Positions 17,852 through 29,690 of a stretch of 64,000 nt of DNA are shown in pieces. How positions within the stretch are numbered: the first letter of the stretch is position 1; every line of letters begins with the position of its first letter. The stretch comes from Antarctobacter heliothermus (lineage in GTDB: Bacteria > Pseudomonadota > Alphaproteobacteria > Rhodobacterales > Rhodobacteraceae). A program made the translations under genes and the position numbers. Location: assembly GCF_002237555.1 (NCBI RefSeq), contig NZ_CP022540.1, positions 248,001 through 312,000 of the forward strand. The letters are read 5' to 3'. The notes under the pieces were generated by a model. It saw nothing but the letters and a program-made list of their open reading frames with translations. It did not search any database and was not told the origin of the DNA.

Positions 17852-18663
17852 CTATGACGCAGATGCACCTTGCCCTGCGCGGACAACGGTAAAGAACAGG
17901 CGGCGAAAGGGGAACAGTGCGCTTCCGTCCGCCGACAGAGGATAGGCCTTGGGGATCAGATCATCATAGGCCCGGATCAGCCGTTCGCTTTCGCGGTCCG
18001 ACATTGCTTGCAGAATAGGCCGTGCATACGTCGCCTCGGTAAAGCGACGTACCGGATGGCCGTCTTGCGACGGCGGCAGTTTCTGGAAATACTCCGTCTC
18101 CCAAAGGTTCACTTCCCCCAAGCCTTCGAGTAGGTGAATGTACTGGGCTGGCAAAAGGACAGACGGCAGGTCCACCTCGGACATCCGGCCCGGACACAGT
18201 TCATCGGCCAACGTTCGCCACAGGCGATGTGACGGAGCATTGTTCTGATGTGGCACTTGCACCGCCAGCGTCCCTCCCGGTGCCAGAGCAGAGACCAAGC
18301 GCGGCAAGAGGCTTCGGTGGTCATTCGACCAATGCAAGGAGGCGTTGGAAAAGATCAGCGCCGGCGCATCATGAGGTTCCCATAACGCAATGTCTGCGGC
18401 ATCCAGTCGATCATGGAGCGCCAGAGCGCGCGCCTGTTGCAACATGGCGGGTGACTTGTCGACACCGATCAGCTTTGCGCGGGTAGTCTTGCAAAATCGC
18501 AGATGCAGGTCCGGCGCCACGTCGCCTGCGCCGCAGCCCAGATCAATCACATCCCCTTTGGGAAGAGAGCCGATCCGTGACAGAAGATCCAGAGCGGGCC
18601 GCAAACGATAACCCCGGAACCTATGATAGGTCCCGGGGTCCCAGTCGTTTTGCGGCGCATCGC

Positions 18664-18667
<4 letters not shown>
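17852..18667 (-). CDS. Class I SAM-dependent methyltransferase (trans-aconitate methyltransferase-like)
   Basis: A 271-residue methyltransferase. The SAM-binding motif I is [19 protein letters not shown] near residue 40, motif II is [17 protein letters not shown], and the [12 protein letters not shown] segment is typical of the trans-aconitate/biotin-type group. The ATG overlaps the ftsH TGA (ATGA), so it is translationally coupled to ftsH. The substrate is not certain; trans-aconitate methylation is the best analogy. Confidence 0.8.
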
Positions 18668-20583
<1,916 letters not shown>

Positions 20584-20660
20584 GGGGGAACTCCTTTGAA
20601 AACTTTGGTGCGTCTTAGCACAGCGATTTGGTGTGTAACATAGACATCACGGGGCCGGGT

Positions 20661-22040
20661 TCAATGCGACAGCAGGAACCGGGCAAAGCTGCCCATCTCC
20701 TGTCCCATCGGCCAGAGGCGCGTGCCCGGCGTTCCGGTGTGGCCAAGCGCGTGACAGGCGACCAGCGTATCGCCCTGCCACAGGCTGGGCAGCGATTTGG
20801 CGGAATGAAAGGGCGGCGCCGCTTCGGGTCTTTCGCCGATCTGCGCCCAGCCGTCTTCCCCCAGCGCGCGCACGAATTCCCCCTTTGTGTCGGACCCATG
20901 CATCTGCCATCGCCCATCCCATAGCGGAACGCGCCCATCACCTTGGTCAAGCGGTTGGGTCAGGCCCTGCACCGCCTTGAATTCGCGGAAGATCCGCAAT
21001 TTGTCCCGCTCCATCCGCGCCTCGCAGCCATGCAGCGTGCCAGCACCGCCAGCCAACAGACGGTCCAGCAAGGCATCCAAGGGGGCGATGCGCGGACGAT
21101 ATTCGGCTGATGACACCCATTGCAGCGCAGCGGCCAACAGGCGCAGTTGCGTGTCACGTTCGACCGGCTCAAAGCCGGAGCGGTCGAACAGGATTTCCCC
21201 AGTAGGTATGTGGCCTGCCCGGCCCTCGTGCCCGATCTCTTTCCAGACCTGAACGGCGCGCGCACGTAAGGCGTTCCGTGCGCGTGCCATACGTTCGGCG
21301 GTGTCGGCCAAAGTCGTCACGTCCAACCCCAGTTCCGCAAGCGCAGGCAGAGCTTGCCGGATTCGGCTGCGCCCGTAGGCCGGGTCATCATTCGACGGAT
21401 CCTCGACCCAACGACCCTTTAATGTACGCAGGTAATGGCGCAACTCGGCACGGGTCATGGTTAGGCAAGGACGGACCACCTGGAACGCGCTATGGTGCCC
21501 GGGGCCGCCTTTGACCGGCATCGACTGCTGCGGCAAAACACCGTCAAACTCGGGAGCGGTCAGCGGACGCGAGCCACCGTGGCGCACCGTGCGACTGGCC
21601 GCCATCGCCGACAGCCCCTCAACCCCCGACCCGCGTGCCAGTCTCATCAGAAAGGTCTCGGCCACATCGTCGCGGGTGTGCGCCAACAGGACGTGCTGCA
21701 AATCGCCACGCCAGCGGTCGATCATTTCTAGCCGGCCACGCCGGGCGGCATCCATTTTGTTGCCTTGTCCGTCCCAGTGCCAGCGCAGCGTCGAATGAGG
21801 CCAGCCAAGTTCGCTGCATTCGCGGGCCACCATCGCCGCCTCATCGGCGCTTTCAGGACGGAACCCGTGATCAACTGTGACCACCCACAGGCGCACACCC
21901 CAAATCCGCGTCCAGTTGTGCGCCAGATACAGCATCGACATGCTATCGCCGCCGCCAGAAACAGCAAGGCCAATGTCGGACGGGAAACTGGGGCCCAGCA
22001 ATTGCCCCATCGCCTCGGCAAACCTTTGATCAAGGCTCAC
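20661..22040 (-). CDS. tilS: tRNA(Ile)-lysidine synthetase
   Basis: A 459-residue N-type ATP pyrophosphatase. The P-loop AVSGGGDSMSMLYLAH is near residue 26, and the HGFRPES, LLAHTRDDVAETFLMRLARGSG and VEDPSNDD segments are standard. It modifies C34 of the AUA-decoding tRNA-Ile to lysidine. The best start is GTG at 22040, aligning with the VSLDQRF beginning; an ATG at 22010 is a shorter alternative. The open frame to 22160 overlaps cpoB and is ignored. It lies 16 bp after the cpoB stop and upstream of ftsH. Confidence 0.9.
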   Translation of the reverse strand: MSLDQRFAEAMGQLLGPSFPSDIGLAVSGGGDSMSMLYLAHNWTRIWGVRLWVVTVDHGFRPESADEAAMVARECSELGWPHSTLRWHWDGQGNKMDAARRGRLEMIDRWRGDLQHVLLAHTRDDVAETFLMRLARGSGVEGLSAMAASRTVRHGGSRPLTAPEFDGVLPQQSMPVKGGPGHHSAFQVVRPCLTMTRAELRHYLRTLKGRWVEDPSNDDPAYGRSRIRQALPALAELGLDVTTLADTAERMARARNALRARAVQVWKEIGHEGRAGHIPTGEILFDRSGFEPVERDTQLRLLAAALQWVSSAEYRPRIAPLDALLDRLLAGGAGTLHGCEARMERDKLRIFREFKAVQGLTQPLDQGDGRVPLWDGRWQMHGSDTKGEFVRALGEDGWAQIGERPEAAPPFHSAKSLPSLWQGDTLVACHALGHTGTPGTRLWPMGQEMGSFARFLLSH

Positions 22041-22056
22041 CTCTGGCGGTACCAGC

Positions 22057-22887
22057 TTATTGGCAGCCAAGTGTCTGTCGGCTCGCCTCGGCCCGCGACA
22101 CGGCGTCCGACCCCGGATACCGGACGCTGACCTCACCCAGCGTGATGCAGGCATCGTCAATCGACCCCAACGCGGCTATGGCGTCGCCCAGACGCCAAAG
22201 CGCCTCTGGCGCGACGGCAGCGTCCGGGAACCCGGAATAGGCCGACAGGTAGCGCCGCGCGGCCTCTCTAGAATCGCCCTGCCCTTCTAGGGCGCGGCCT
22301 TCGCCGACAAGCGCAGCAGGTTCCAGCGGCCCCATCGGATAGGTTTCGCGGAACTGCGCGAACAACAGTTCGGCGCCCGCGTAGTCGCCCTGCTCCAGCG
22401 CGTCCGCAGCCGACCGGAAATCCGCCTCTTCGCTGATCGCCAATTCGCCGTCAAACGGCAACGCATCGGTGGCGGGCGGCGTCGCGGGTTGCGCAACCGG
22501 GGCCGTTGGTACGGCATCACCACCCAACGGATCGGTTTCGCCCAGCTTGCCGATGTCGCAACCCGGCTCCAGCTCGCAGATGCGGAACTTGAGATCCCCG
22601 ATCCGGTTGCTGCCGTCCTGAACGACGCGACCGATCCGGAACTCCAGTTCCTCGGCCTTGGCGGTGACACGCTGCAACTCACCCTCAATGGCGGCGATCC
22701 GGTCCAATGCCGATCCGCGAATCCCCAGGTCGGGCGATCCTGTGGTGTTCAGTTCGCTGCGCAAATTGCGCAGTTCGACCGTCAGAACCGCAAGATCCTG
22801 CTTTATGTCAGCCAGCGTTTCCGCCTGCTGCGCTGCGGCCATGCTGCCTGCCAAAAGGCAGGCCCCGAACACCATCCCCCGCAACAT
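22057..22887 (-). CDS. cpoB: Cell division coordinator CpoB (tol-pal system YbgF)
   Basis: A 276-residue periplasmic protein. A signal peptide (MLRGMVFGACLLAGSMAAAQ) precedes a coiled-coil trimerisation region (about 25-90; LADIKQDLAVLTVELRNLRSEL). The C-terminal part has TPR-like repeats, for example ALEQGDYAGAELLFAQFRETYP. CpoB links outer-membrane constriction by Tol-Pal with peptidoglycan synthesis. It starts 3 bp after pal, in the usual Tol-Pal order. Confidence 0.9.
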   Translation of the reverse strand: MLRGMVFGACLLAGSMAAAQQAETLADIKQDLAVLTVELRNLRSELNTTGSPDLGIRGSALDRIAAIEGELQRVTAKAEELEFRIGRVVQDGSNRIGDLKFRICELEPGCDIGKLGETDPLGGDAVPTAPVAQPATPPATDALPFDGELAISEEADFRSAADALEQGDYAGAELLFAQFRETYPMGPLEPAALVGEGRALEGQGDSREAARRYLSAYSGFPDAAVAPEALWRLGDAIAALGSIDDACITLGEVSVRYPGSDAVSRAEASRQTLGCQ

Positions 22888-22890
22888 GGC

Positions 22891-23412
22891 TTAACCCGTC
22901 AGGCCAGTGGCCGAGATCACTGTCACGGCGCGGCGGTTCTTGGCATAACAGGCTTCTTCAGAGCAGATTTCCAGCGGGCGTTCCTTGCCGTAGCTGACGA
23001 ACTTGAGCCGGTTTTGCGGGATGCCCTTGGCGACAAGATATTCCATCACTGCATTGGCACGGCGCGCGCCCAACGCAAGGTTGTATTCCCGTGTGCCCTG
23101 CTCATCCGCATGGCCCTCGATGATGGCGAGGTAATCGGGGTTGGTTTGCAGCCAGCTTGCCTGACCGTCCAGAACGCCCCGCGCCTCGGGGCTGAGCGAC
23201 GACTGGTCGATCGCAAACAGCACACGGTCCCCGACACGGGCCGAGAAATAGGCGGGGGACTTGGGGTCATCAATGCTGCCTGGCACGATGGTCGATGTGT
23301 CCGGACCTCCGGCACCCCGGCTAGCATCTGGTCCGCCAAACCGATTTGGGTTGGTACAGGCTGCGGTCGCCAGTGCCGCGACCATCAGAAGGGCCATGGT
23401 TGTATGTTTCAT
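22891..23412 (-). CDS. pal: Peptidoglycan-associated lipoprotein Pal
   Basis: A 173-residue outer-membrane lipoprotein. The signal peptide ends in a lipobox (LATAAC, Cys near residue 19). The C-terminal OmpA-like domain has IEGHADEQGTREYNLALGAR and ends with KNRRAVTVI, the peptidoglycan-binding pattern. It anchors the outer membrane to peptidoglycan and binds TolB. The ATG at 23412 begins the signal peptide; the open frame further upstream is not used. It sits 67 bp after tolB. Confidence 0.95.
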   Translation of the reverse strand: MKHTTMALLMVAALATAACTNPNRFGGPDASRGAGGPDTSTIVPGSIDDPKSPAYFSARVGDRVLFAIDQSSLSPEARGVLDGQASWLQTNPDYLAIIEGHADEQGTREYNLALGARRANAVMEYLVAKGIPQNRLKFVSYGKERPLEICSEEACYAKNRRAVTVISATGLTG

Positions 23413-23479
23413 GTTAAAGCAGTCCTGCTCTGGTTGTTGCGTCTGTTTTACCACAGCACGCAACATATGGGAATTGACG

Positions 23480-24805
23480 TTATTGTAGGGGACCCCAGCT
23501 GGGGTCAGAGGCACCGGCCGGTGTACGCACCCGTTTCAGATTTCGCCCGGAGACATCCACCGAATAAAGCGCCGACGACCCCTGAGCGCCCTGCGTTTCG
23601 CGTGAGAACATGATAACACGACCGTTGGGTGCCCATGTCGGCCCCTCGTCCAGGAAGGACGCAGTCAGCAGGCGTTCCTCTTTGCCGTCGGTGCGCATCA
23701 CTCCGATGTGAAAGCGTCCGGCATTCTGCTTGGTAAAGGCGATGCGATCTCCGCGTGGCGACCAGACCGGCGTGCCGTACCTGCCCTCGCCAAAGCTGAT
23801 GCGCTGCGCCTCACCGCCCATGGCGGGCATGACGTACAACTGCTGGCTACCGGAGCGGTCGGATTCGAACACGATCTGACTGCCGTCCGGGGAAAAGCTG
23901 GGTGCGGTCTCAATCGCCGGGGTCGAGGTCAGCCGTCGGGTCGCGCCCGAGGCAAGATCCATGGCGTAGATATCCGTGTTGGAGCCCTGCGTCAGCGAGT
24001 AGACCACCATGCGACCATCCGGCGAAAAGCGCGGCGCAAAGCTCATCTCGCCCTCGCCCACCTGCAAGATACGGCTGTCGACGTTGCCAACGGTCAACAC
24101 ATGGATGCGCGGAAACCCGGTGGCATAGCTGGTGTACAGAACCCGCTCGCCGTTTGGCGAAAAGCGCGGTGCCAACACCAGCGAGGAATCGTCGGTCAGG
24201 AACTGCACGTTTGCGCCGTCGTAATCCATGATTGCCAGCCGCTTCTGACGCGCATCCTTGGGTCCGGTTTCTGAAACAAAGACCACGCGGCTGTCGAAAT
24301 AGGGCGTCTCGCCGGTCAGTCTACTATAGACCTGATCGGCAACCTTGTGCGCCAGTCGGGTCCACCCACTGGCGTCCGAGACAAACTGCATCCCCTGCCC
24401 CAGCTCTTGCCCGGCGAAGACGTCCCACACACGGAACTTGACCACCACGCGCCCAGAGGAATCCGCCGCAACCGATCCGGTGATCAGCGCCTGCGCGTTG
24501 ATTGCCTTCCAATCGGCGAATTGCACCGGCGCGCCAAAGCTGCTGACGCGTGCGATGTGGGCATCGCGCGAAATCTCGCGGAACAGGCCCGTGCCCGTCA
24601 GGTCGGCGGCGATCACGCGGCTGATGTCGGTGGCAAACTGTTGCGCCGCCGGGCTTTCAGCGACGAAGTCGGGCACCGCAAACGGCATGGGCTCGATCAC
24701 ACCTTCGGTGAGCTCGATACGAAGCGGGCCGGACTGGGCCATGGCCTGCATCGGCAAGAGCGCCGTGGCACAGATAAGAACCAAGGCGGCAAGGCGTGCG
24801 ATCAT
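23480..24805 (-). CDS. tolB: Tol-Pal system protein TolB
   Basis: A 441-residue periplasmic protein. Signal peptide [20 protein letters not shown] ends near AMAQ. After an alpha/beta N-terminal domain comes a beta-propeller with repeats such as [44 protein letters not shown] and [14 protein letters not shown]. TolB binds Pal and connects it with TolA. The ATG at 24805 is chosen because it begins the signal peptide. It lies 197 bp after tolA. Confidence 0.95.
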   Translation of the reverse strand: MIARLAALVLICATALLPMQAMAQSGPLRIELTEGVIEPMPFAVPDFVAESPAAQQFATDISRVIAADLTGTGLFREISRDAHIARVSSFGAPVQFADWKAINAQALITGSVAADSSGRVVVKFRVWDVFAGQELGQGMQFVSDASGWTRLAHKVADQVYSRLTGETPYFDSRVVFVSETGPKDARQKRLAIMDYDGANVQFLTDDSSLVLAPRFSPNGERVLYTSYATGFPRIHVLTVGNVDSRILQVGEGEMSFAPRFSPDGRMVVYSLTQGSNTDIYAMDLASGATRRLTSTPAIETAPSFSPDGSQIVFESDRSGSQQLYVMPAMGGEAQRISFGEGRYGTPVWSPRGDRIAFTKQNAGRFHIGVMRTDGKEERLLTASFLDEGPTWAPNGRVIMFSRETQGAQGSSALYSVDVSGRNLKRVRTPAGASDPSWGPLQ

Positions 24806-25002
24806 CTCGGGGACCCTCCTTCGGGTGCTGCTCGGACCGGATGCGGCGGGTCTGTGCCCGCCCTGCATCAACCTATCCTGATTTGGCCTGTCGCAAAACA
24901 GGCAATACATGTGGTGCAAGGGGGAATTTGCGCAGGAAGCCGCTCATTTCCACCCAATTCCTTCAGAGTACAACGCCGCCCAAGGGATCGCGGTTCCAGC
25001 AA

Positions 25003-26184
25003 TCATCGCAACCGCATTGTGGCGGGGTTGAAAGTCATCTCTATTTCGCGCCACTGGTCGTATTTTTCGGCAGGCAAGGCATAGCCTTCGGCGCCCTGAC
25101 ATCGCAGCACGGCGCGCCGCGCCACCTGAAATGCGGTCTGGACCGCTGCGGCACTGCCCTGTGATGCATTCAGCATCTTCAGGCTGCTTTGGACGACCCG
25201 TCCGTCCTGCTCCATCTCGAAGCCCACGGTGACCGTGATGTTTGCCGCCTCGGATCCGACGTCCACCACCCAACACGCCTGCACTGCCAACCGCAGTGCC
25301 TCACGCTCTCCGGTGGTCATTGGCGGACCAGTGGGCGCGGCGGGGGCCGGAGCTGCGGACAGCGCCTCGGCCAGCGCCGAGGTAATGGCGTCATCCGCCC
25401 CGCTAAGGGGATCGGGATCGGGCTGGGCGGCCTCGGGCTGCGGTGCCGGATCGGGTCGGGTCGCCTGCGCGGCGCGCTGCGGTCGCGCCTGCGGGCGGAT
25501 CGACTCGGAGGGGGCAAACCGCTCGTCCGCTTCTGTCACGATCTCGGTCGAGGTTTCAGGCGGGGCTGTCGCCTCGCGCAGTTCCTCTGCCACGTCGGGG
25601 CTGACGGCATCCGGGTCGGCCGCCTCTACCCGTTCTTCGGCGCGTTCAGTGTTCGGGTCCGGTGGAGCCACGGGGGTGTTGGCCACCCGGTCCGCCGGAC
25701 GCGCTTTGGGACGCAACGATGCGGTCGGCGCGACTGGCGCGGGGGGTGGCGTAGGCAACGGCGCCGGTGGCACCGGAATCGGCTCTGGTTCCGGCAGCGG
25801 CGCGGGCACGGGAACCGGATCCGGTTCCGGAAGGGGTTGCGGGACGGGCGCTGGTTCTGGAGCGGGTTCTGGCGTCGGTTCCGGGGCGGGTTCGGGCACA
25901 GGTTCGGGTACCGGCTCTGGCTGGGGCGCAGGGGTCGGTTCCGGTACCGGAGCGGGTTCTGGCGCGGGCTCTGGTGTCGGTTCGGGCGGGACCACGGGCG
26001 TCACCGGCTCTGCCACCGGCTCGGGTGCCGGCGGCGCAGTCAGCGCTGCAAATTCCGCCTCGCTCAGCACTGTCACGTCTGCCACCTGCATCTGCGGCGG
26101 ATCCGTCGCAAAGACATTGCCCAGCAGCAGCCAAGCGAGCACAAGGGCATGCGCCCCACCCGATATGTACAGATAGCGGTTCAT
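25003..26184 (-). CDS. tolA: TolA-like envelope protein with Pro-Glu-rich linker
   Basis: A 393-residue single-span protein in the tolA position. The N-terminal helix is YISGGAHALVLAWLLLGNVF. Residues about 52-165 are a low-complexity PEP/PEPVPEP/PAPEP linker, instead of the Ala/Lys helical linker of the enterobacterial protein. The C-terminal domain (about 295-393, from TGEREALRLAVQACW) has the TonB/TolA C-terminal pattern. It bridges the inner membrane TolQR motor and the outer membrane Pal-TolB complex. Assignment rests on position and fold rather than close identity. Confidence 0.82.
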   Translation of the reverse strand: MNRYLYISGGAHALVLAWLLLGNVFATDPPQMQVADVTVLSEAEFAALTAPPAPEPVAEPVTPVVPPEPTPEPAPEPAPVPEPTPAPQPEPVPEPVPEPAPEPTPEPAPEPAPVPQPLPEPDPVPVPAPLPEPEPIPVPPAPLPTPPPAPVAPTASLRPKARPADRVANTPVAPPDPNTERAEERVEAADPDAVSPDVAEELREATAPPETSTEIVTEADERFAPSESIRPQARPQRAAQATRPDPAPQPEAAQPDPDPLSGADDAITSALAEALSAAPAPAAPTGPPMTTGEREALRLAVQACWVVDVGSEAANITVTVGFEMEQDGRVVQSSLKMLNASQGSAAAVQTAFQVARRAVLRCQGAEGYALPAEKYDQWREIEMTFNPATMRLR

Positions 26185-26191
26185 TCGCGCC

Positions 26192-26668
26192 TCAGCCGCC
26201 GTCGGGCCCGTCGAGTGCCGGGCCACCCACATCCGTCACCAGACCGATCGAAGAAAATCCACCCGCGTTCAACGCGCCCATGATCTGGGCAACTTGTTCA
26301 TAGGGCACTGACCCGTCGGCGCGCAGATAGACCCGGTCATCCGACCGTTCCGCCGCAATCGCGCGCAGCCGCCCGACCAGTTCGTCGCGTGAGACGACTG
26401 TGGTCTGGATCAGCACCTCGCCGTCCGCCGACAGCGTCACGGTCAGCGGCTCTTCGGTTTCTGCGGGCAACGCCTGTGCCGCCGTTTTGGGCAGTTCCAC
26501 CGGCACGCCCACGGTCAACAACGGAGCGGCCACCATAAAGATAATCAGCAGAACCAGCATGACGTCCACAAAGGGCGTCACGTTGATTTCGGCCATCGGC
26601 TGTGCCCGGCTGCGACGCGAACCGCGCCGCCGCTTGCCCCCACCGGATTTGACGACCCCTGCGCCCAT
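26192..26668 (-). CDS. tolR: Tol-Pal system protein TolR
   Basis: A 158-residue ExbD/TolR protein with a basic N-terminus, one membrane helix (VDVMLVLLIIFMVAAPLL) with the essential Asp in NVTPFVDVMLVLL, and a periplasmic domain. It forms the proton-powered motor with TolQ. It starts 3 bp after the tolQ stop and is followed by tolA after 7 bp. Confidence 0.95.
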   Translation of the reverse strand: MGAGVVKSGGGKRRRGSRRSRAQPMAEINVTPFVDVMLVLLIIFMVAAPLLTVGVPVELPKTAAQALPAETEEPLTVTLSADGEVLIQTTVVSRDELVGRLRAIAAERSDDRVYLRADGSVPYEQVAQIMGALNAGGFSSIGLVTDVGGPALDGPDGG

Positions 26669-26671
26669 GGC

Positions 26672-27367
26672 TCAGGAATCCAGCTGACGGGAAAGGATGG
26701 TGGCGAATTCGTCGGCGAACGCCTCGTAGTTGCCCACGATCCGGTCCGCATCCGCCGAAAACTTGTTGTAGAAGATCACCGCCGGGATGGCCGCCAGCAG
26801 GCCAAGACCCGTCGCCAACAGCGCCTCCGCGATACCGGGGGCCACGACAACCAAAGAGGTGTTCTGCTGCGCGGCAATCTCGATAAAGGCGTTCATGATG
26901 CCGAAAACCGTCCCGAACAGCCCGATGAACGGTGCGGTAGAGCCGACCGTCGCCAGCACCGGCAGGCCGCGCTGCAACACATCGGCCTCTTTCTGGATCG
27001 CGACGTCCATCGACCTGTCGATCCGGCTTTGGGCATTGGCGATCAGCCCGCCGTCCTCACGGTGACTGCGGCGCCACTCCATCATGCCAGCGGCGAACAC
27101 CCGTTCGGAGCGGCCCTTGGGTTCTGGCCCCAACTGTTCGAACAGCTCATCCAGCGGCTCACCCGACCAGAAAGCGCGGTCAAACCGCGTCGCCTCGCGC
27201 CGCGCCTTGCGGTAGCTGATGAATTTCTCGATGATGATTGCCCAAGCCCAGACCGAGGCCACCATCAGCAACATCATGACGAGTTTCACCGTCAGTGTCG
27301 CGCGCATGAAAAGTCCCCAGAAGGAGAAGTCGATCTCCGACGCGAGGGCAAGCGTTCCTGCTTCCAT
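26672..27367 (-). CDS. tolQ: Tol-Pal system protein TolQ
   Basis: A 231-residue MotA/ExbB/TolQ proton-channel protein with three membrane spans. Features include LFMRATLTVKLVMMLLMVASVWAW near the N-terminus, and GSTAPFIGLFGTVFGIMNAF followed by GIAEALLATGLGLLAAIPAVIFYN near residues 142-195. It is the first gene of the tolQRA run, with a 135-bp gap to ybgC upstream. Confidence 0.96.
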   Translation of the reverse strand: MEAGTLALASEIDFSFWGLFMRATLTVKLVMMLLMVASVWAWAIIIEKFISYRKARREATRFDRAFWSGEPLDELFEQLGPEPKGRSERVFAAGMMEWRRSHREDGGLIANAQSRIDRSMDVAIQKEADVLQRGLPVLATVGSTAPFIGLFGTVFGIMNAFIEIAAQQNTSLVVVAPGIAEALLATGLGLLAAIPAVIFYNKFSADADRIVGNYEAFADEFATILSRQLDS

Positions 27368-27502
27368 TAGTCCTGCTCATTTCCTGTCGGCCCCTGTGAC
27401 CGGGGCTCTGATTACCGTGTTCTTTACCCGATTTGCAGGGGGAACGCTACTGAATAGGCGGCATTCCGCAGGAGGCCGCAGCCGGGCGTCGGCGCAAATC
27501 GG

Positions 27503-27889
27503 CTAGTGGACCCGCTGCCGCAGTTTGGCAGGCAGACGCGCGGGATGGCCATCGCGGGTCACGCAGACCGCCGTCACCTCGGCGCGAAAGACCACCTCCT
27601 CACCGCGCACCACTTCCTGACCCATGATCAAACGCACGCCGGTCATGCTGCGCACGGTGGTCCGCACCTCCAGCGCGTCGTCGTATTTCGCGGTCATCAG
27701 GTAGTCGGCCTCGATCCGCCGCACGACAAAGACAATACCGTCCTGTTCGCGCATGGCATTCTGATCCAGCCCTTGCTCCTTGACCCAGTCGGATCGCGCC
27801 CGTTCGATGAATTTCAGATAGTTGGCGTGGTAGACGATTCCCGCCATGTCGGTGTCTTCGTAGAAAACGCGGATCGGAAAACCATGCAT
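27503..27889 (-). CDS. ybgC: Tol-Pal associated acyl-CoA thioesterase YbgC
   Basis: A 128-residue hotdog thioesterase with the 4HBT signature VFYEDTDMAGIVYHANYLKF. It hydrolyses acyl-CoA or acyl-ACP thioesters and is usually encoded before tolQ, as here. The frame opens 72 bases upstream, but ATG 27889 starts the conserved N-terminus. Confidence 0.93.
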   Translation of the reverse strand: MHGFPIRVFYEDTDMAGIVYHANYLKFIERARSDWVKEQGLDQNAMREQDGIVFVVRRIEADYLMTAKYDDALEVRTTVRSMTGVRLIMGQEVVRGEEVVFRAEVTAVCVTRDGHPARLPAKLRQRVH

Positions 27890-27979
27890 GGGCGAACTCC
27901 TGTGTGGCAGGGTGACCCTAGGAGGGCCGCCGCAGCACGGCAAGCGACCCCAATGCCGCATTTCCGCAGGGCCCCGACC

Positions 27980-28321
27980 TTACCACTTGCGCCTACCGCC
28001 CGCGCGCGCTGCGGCTGTGAAACCCGGTGGTCGTCTAGCCATCCATGTCAGGAACCCTGACAATTCGCGATGCGTGCGCGGTTTGCGCACGGTGTTCAGG
28101 TCGCGCGCCAGTTGGCTTTCGGTGAACCGCGCGTGGATCTCGCTGTGGCAGATCTGGTGCAACTGAACCACCGCACCGCCCTTGCCACCTTTCAGCTTGC
28201 GGACAAGGTGATGCAGACTTTGTCGTGCACCCGGCGGAATCGGGCGCAAACACACCGGACAGACCGGGTCCTCACCCTCGACCACTTCGCTCCCCTTGTC
28301 CCCACGGCGCGCTTTGGGCAA
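27980..28321 (-). CDS. Small HNH endonuclease-type protein
   Basis: A 113-residue protein with a zinc-binding CPVC near residue 21, LHHLVRKLKGGKGG near 36, and HQICHSEIHARFTE near 55. This spacing fits a small HNH nuclease fold. The start is uncertain; TTG at 28321 begins the natural N-terminus, without a good ribosome binding site. It is divergent from the MscS gene with only 34 bp between them. DNA substrate unknown. Confidence 0.68.
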   Translation of the reverse strand: MPKARRGDKGSEVVEGEDPVCPVCLRPIPPGARQSLHHLVRKLKGGKGGAVVQLHQICHSEIHARFTESQLARDLNTVRKPRTHRELSGFLTWMARRPPGFTAAARAGGRRKW

Positions 28322-28355
28322 GAGGATGGAACGACGACGCCAAGGATCAAACAGA

Positions 28356-29690
28356 ATGAATTTCGACCTCGCCGACCAGCCCGAGTTCGTGCAACAGGCC
28401 GCCGACTATGCGCTGCACGGGTGGGAGATTGCCCGCGAATGGCTGATGTCGCCCGCCGCGTGGTCGCAATTTGGTCTGCTGGTGGCGGCCTTCGTGATCG
28501 CATGGCTCTCGACGCGTAAGCTGCGCCCTTGGCTGGAACGCGTCCTGACACCAGAGGCCGGGCGGACATCTGCCTTGGCCACGATCCGGCGTTTTCTGCT
28601 GATCTTCGTACCCCTGCTGTTGCCGTTGCTGGCCTTTGCCTTCACCGGCGTCGGTGAGGGCCTGACCCGCGCAATCTTTGGGTCGGGCGCCGTAATCGCA
28701 TTTGGCAAGCGGTTCTTCTTGTTGTTGGCCGCCCGCGTTCTGGTGCGCGAGATCATCAAGGACGGCTTTCTCAAGGTGCTGGGCCGCCTGATCCTGTTGC
28801 CCGTCATGGCGCTGTACACACTGGGCCTGCTGGACGCCGCCACAGATCGCCTGAACGAACTGACCGTGAGCCTTGGCAATATCGAATTCACCGCCATGGC
28901 GGTGATCCGGGGCCTGATCGCCGGGTCGATCCTGTTCTGGCTGGGCCGTTGGTCCAACGACCAGACCGGCGCCTATATCCACAAGCAGGAGGAAATGCGC
29001 CCGGCCACCCGCCAGATTGCCGCCAAAGCAGCCGAGTTCGCGATCTTTGGCCTTGCCTTCATGCTGCTGATGAACATCGTCGGTATCCCGCTGACCTCGC
29101 TGGCGGTGATGGGTGGTGCTATCGGTGTCGGCCTTGGTTTCGGCCTGCAAAAGATCGCCTCGAACTATATTTCCGGCATCATCCTGCTGCTGGAGGGTCA
29201 GGCCACCGTGGGCGACTACGTCGAACTGGACAACGGTCAGACCGGAACCATCGTCAAAACCACCGCGCGGGCGATGATCCTTGAAACGTACGATGGCCGC
29301 TGGATCGTTGTCCCGAATGAGGATTTCATCACTACCCGGATCATCAACTATTCCGATCAAGGCAGCGCCAACCGGTATGAGGCGGATTTCTCGGTCAGCT
29401 ACAAAACCGACATCAATCTGGTGCCCGCCATCGTCGAGGCGGCTGTGGCGCAGCATCCCGGCGTGCTGGACCTGCCCTATCCGCCCGATTGTGAGTTGCG
29501 CGGCTTTGGCGACTCTGGCGTGGATTTCGCAGTGGAGTTCTGGGTCAACGGAATCGACGACGGCCCGAACAAATACACATCCGACGTGCTGTTCCTGATC
29601 TGGAACGCGCTCAAGGACAACGGAATAGAGATCCCCTATCCCCATCGCGTCGTCGAATTGCATCAGGCGTCCGGGCCAGCCGCGCCATGA
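28356..29690 (+). CDS. Mechanosensitive ion channel family protein (MscS type)
   Basis: A 444-residue membrane protein with four or five N-terminal spans and a C-terminal MscS domain. The pore-lining helix shows the Gly-rich pattern SLAVMGGAIGVGLGFGLQKIASN, and the beta domain has TVGDYVELDNGQTGTIVKTT. It probably relieves osmotic pressure. AAGGA precedes ATG 28356. It overlaps the flavoprotein gene by ATGA. Confidence 0.9.
   Translation: MNFDLADQPEFVQQAADYALHGWEIAREWLMSPAAWSQFGLLVAAFVIAWLSTRKLRPWLERVLTPEAGRTSALATIRRFLLIFVPLLLPLLAFAFTGVGEGLTRAIFGSGAVIAFGKRFFLLLAARVLVREIIKDGFLKVLGRLILLPVMALYTLGLLDAATDRLNELTVSLGNIEFTAMAVIRGLIAGSILFWLGRWSNDQTGAYIHKQEEMRPATRQIAAKAAEFAIFGLAFMLLMNIVGIPLTSLAVMGGAIGVGLGFGLQKIASNYISGIILLLEGQATVGDYVELDNGQTGTIVKTTARAMILETYDGRWIVVPNEDFITTRIINYSDQGSANRYEADFSVSYKTDINLVPAIVEAAVAQHPGVLDLPYPPDCELRGFGDSGVDFAVEFWVNGIDDGPNKYTSDVLFLIWNALKDNGIEIPYPHRVVELHQASGPAAP

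Noticed and set aside
25189-26283. Plus-strand frames rich in Gly, Ser and Arg opposite tolA
   Set aside because: They are the complement of the Pro-Glu repeats of TolA and have no independent start signal.
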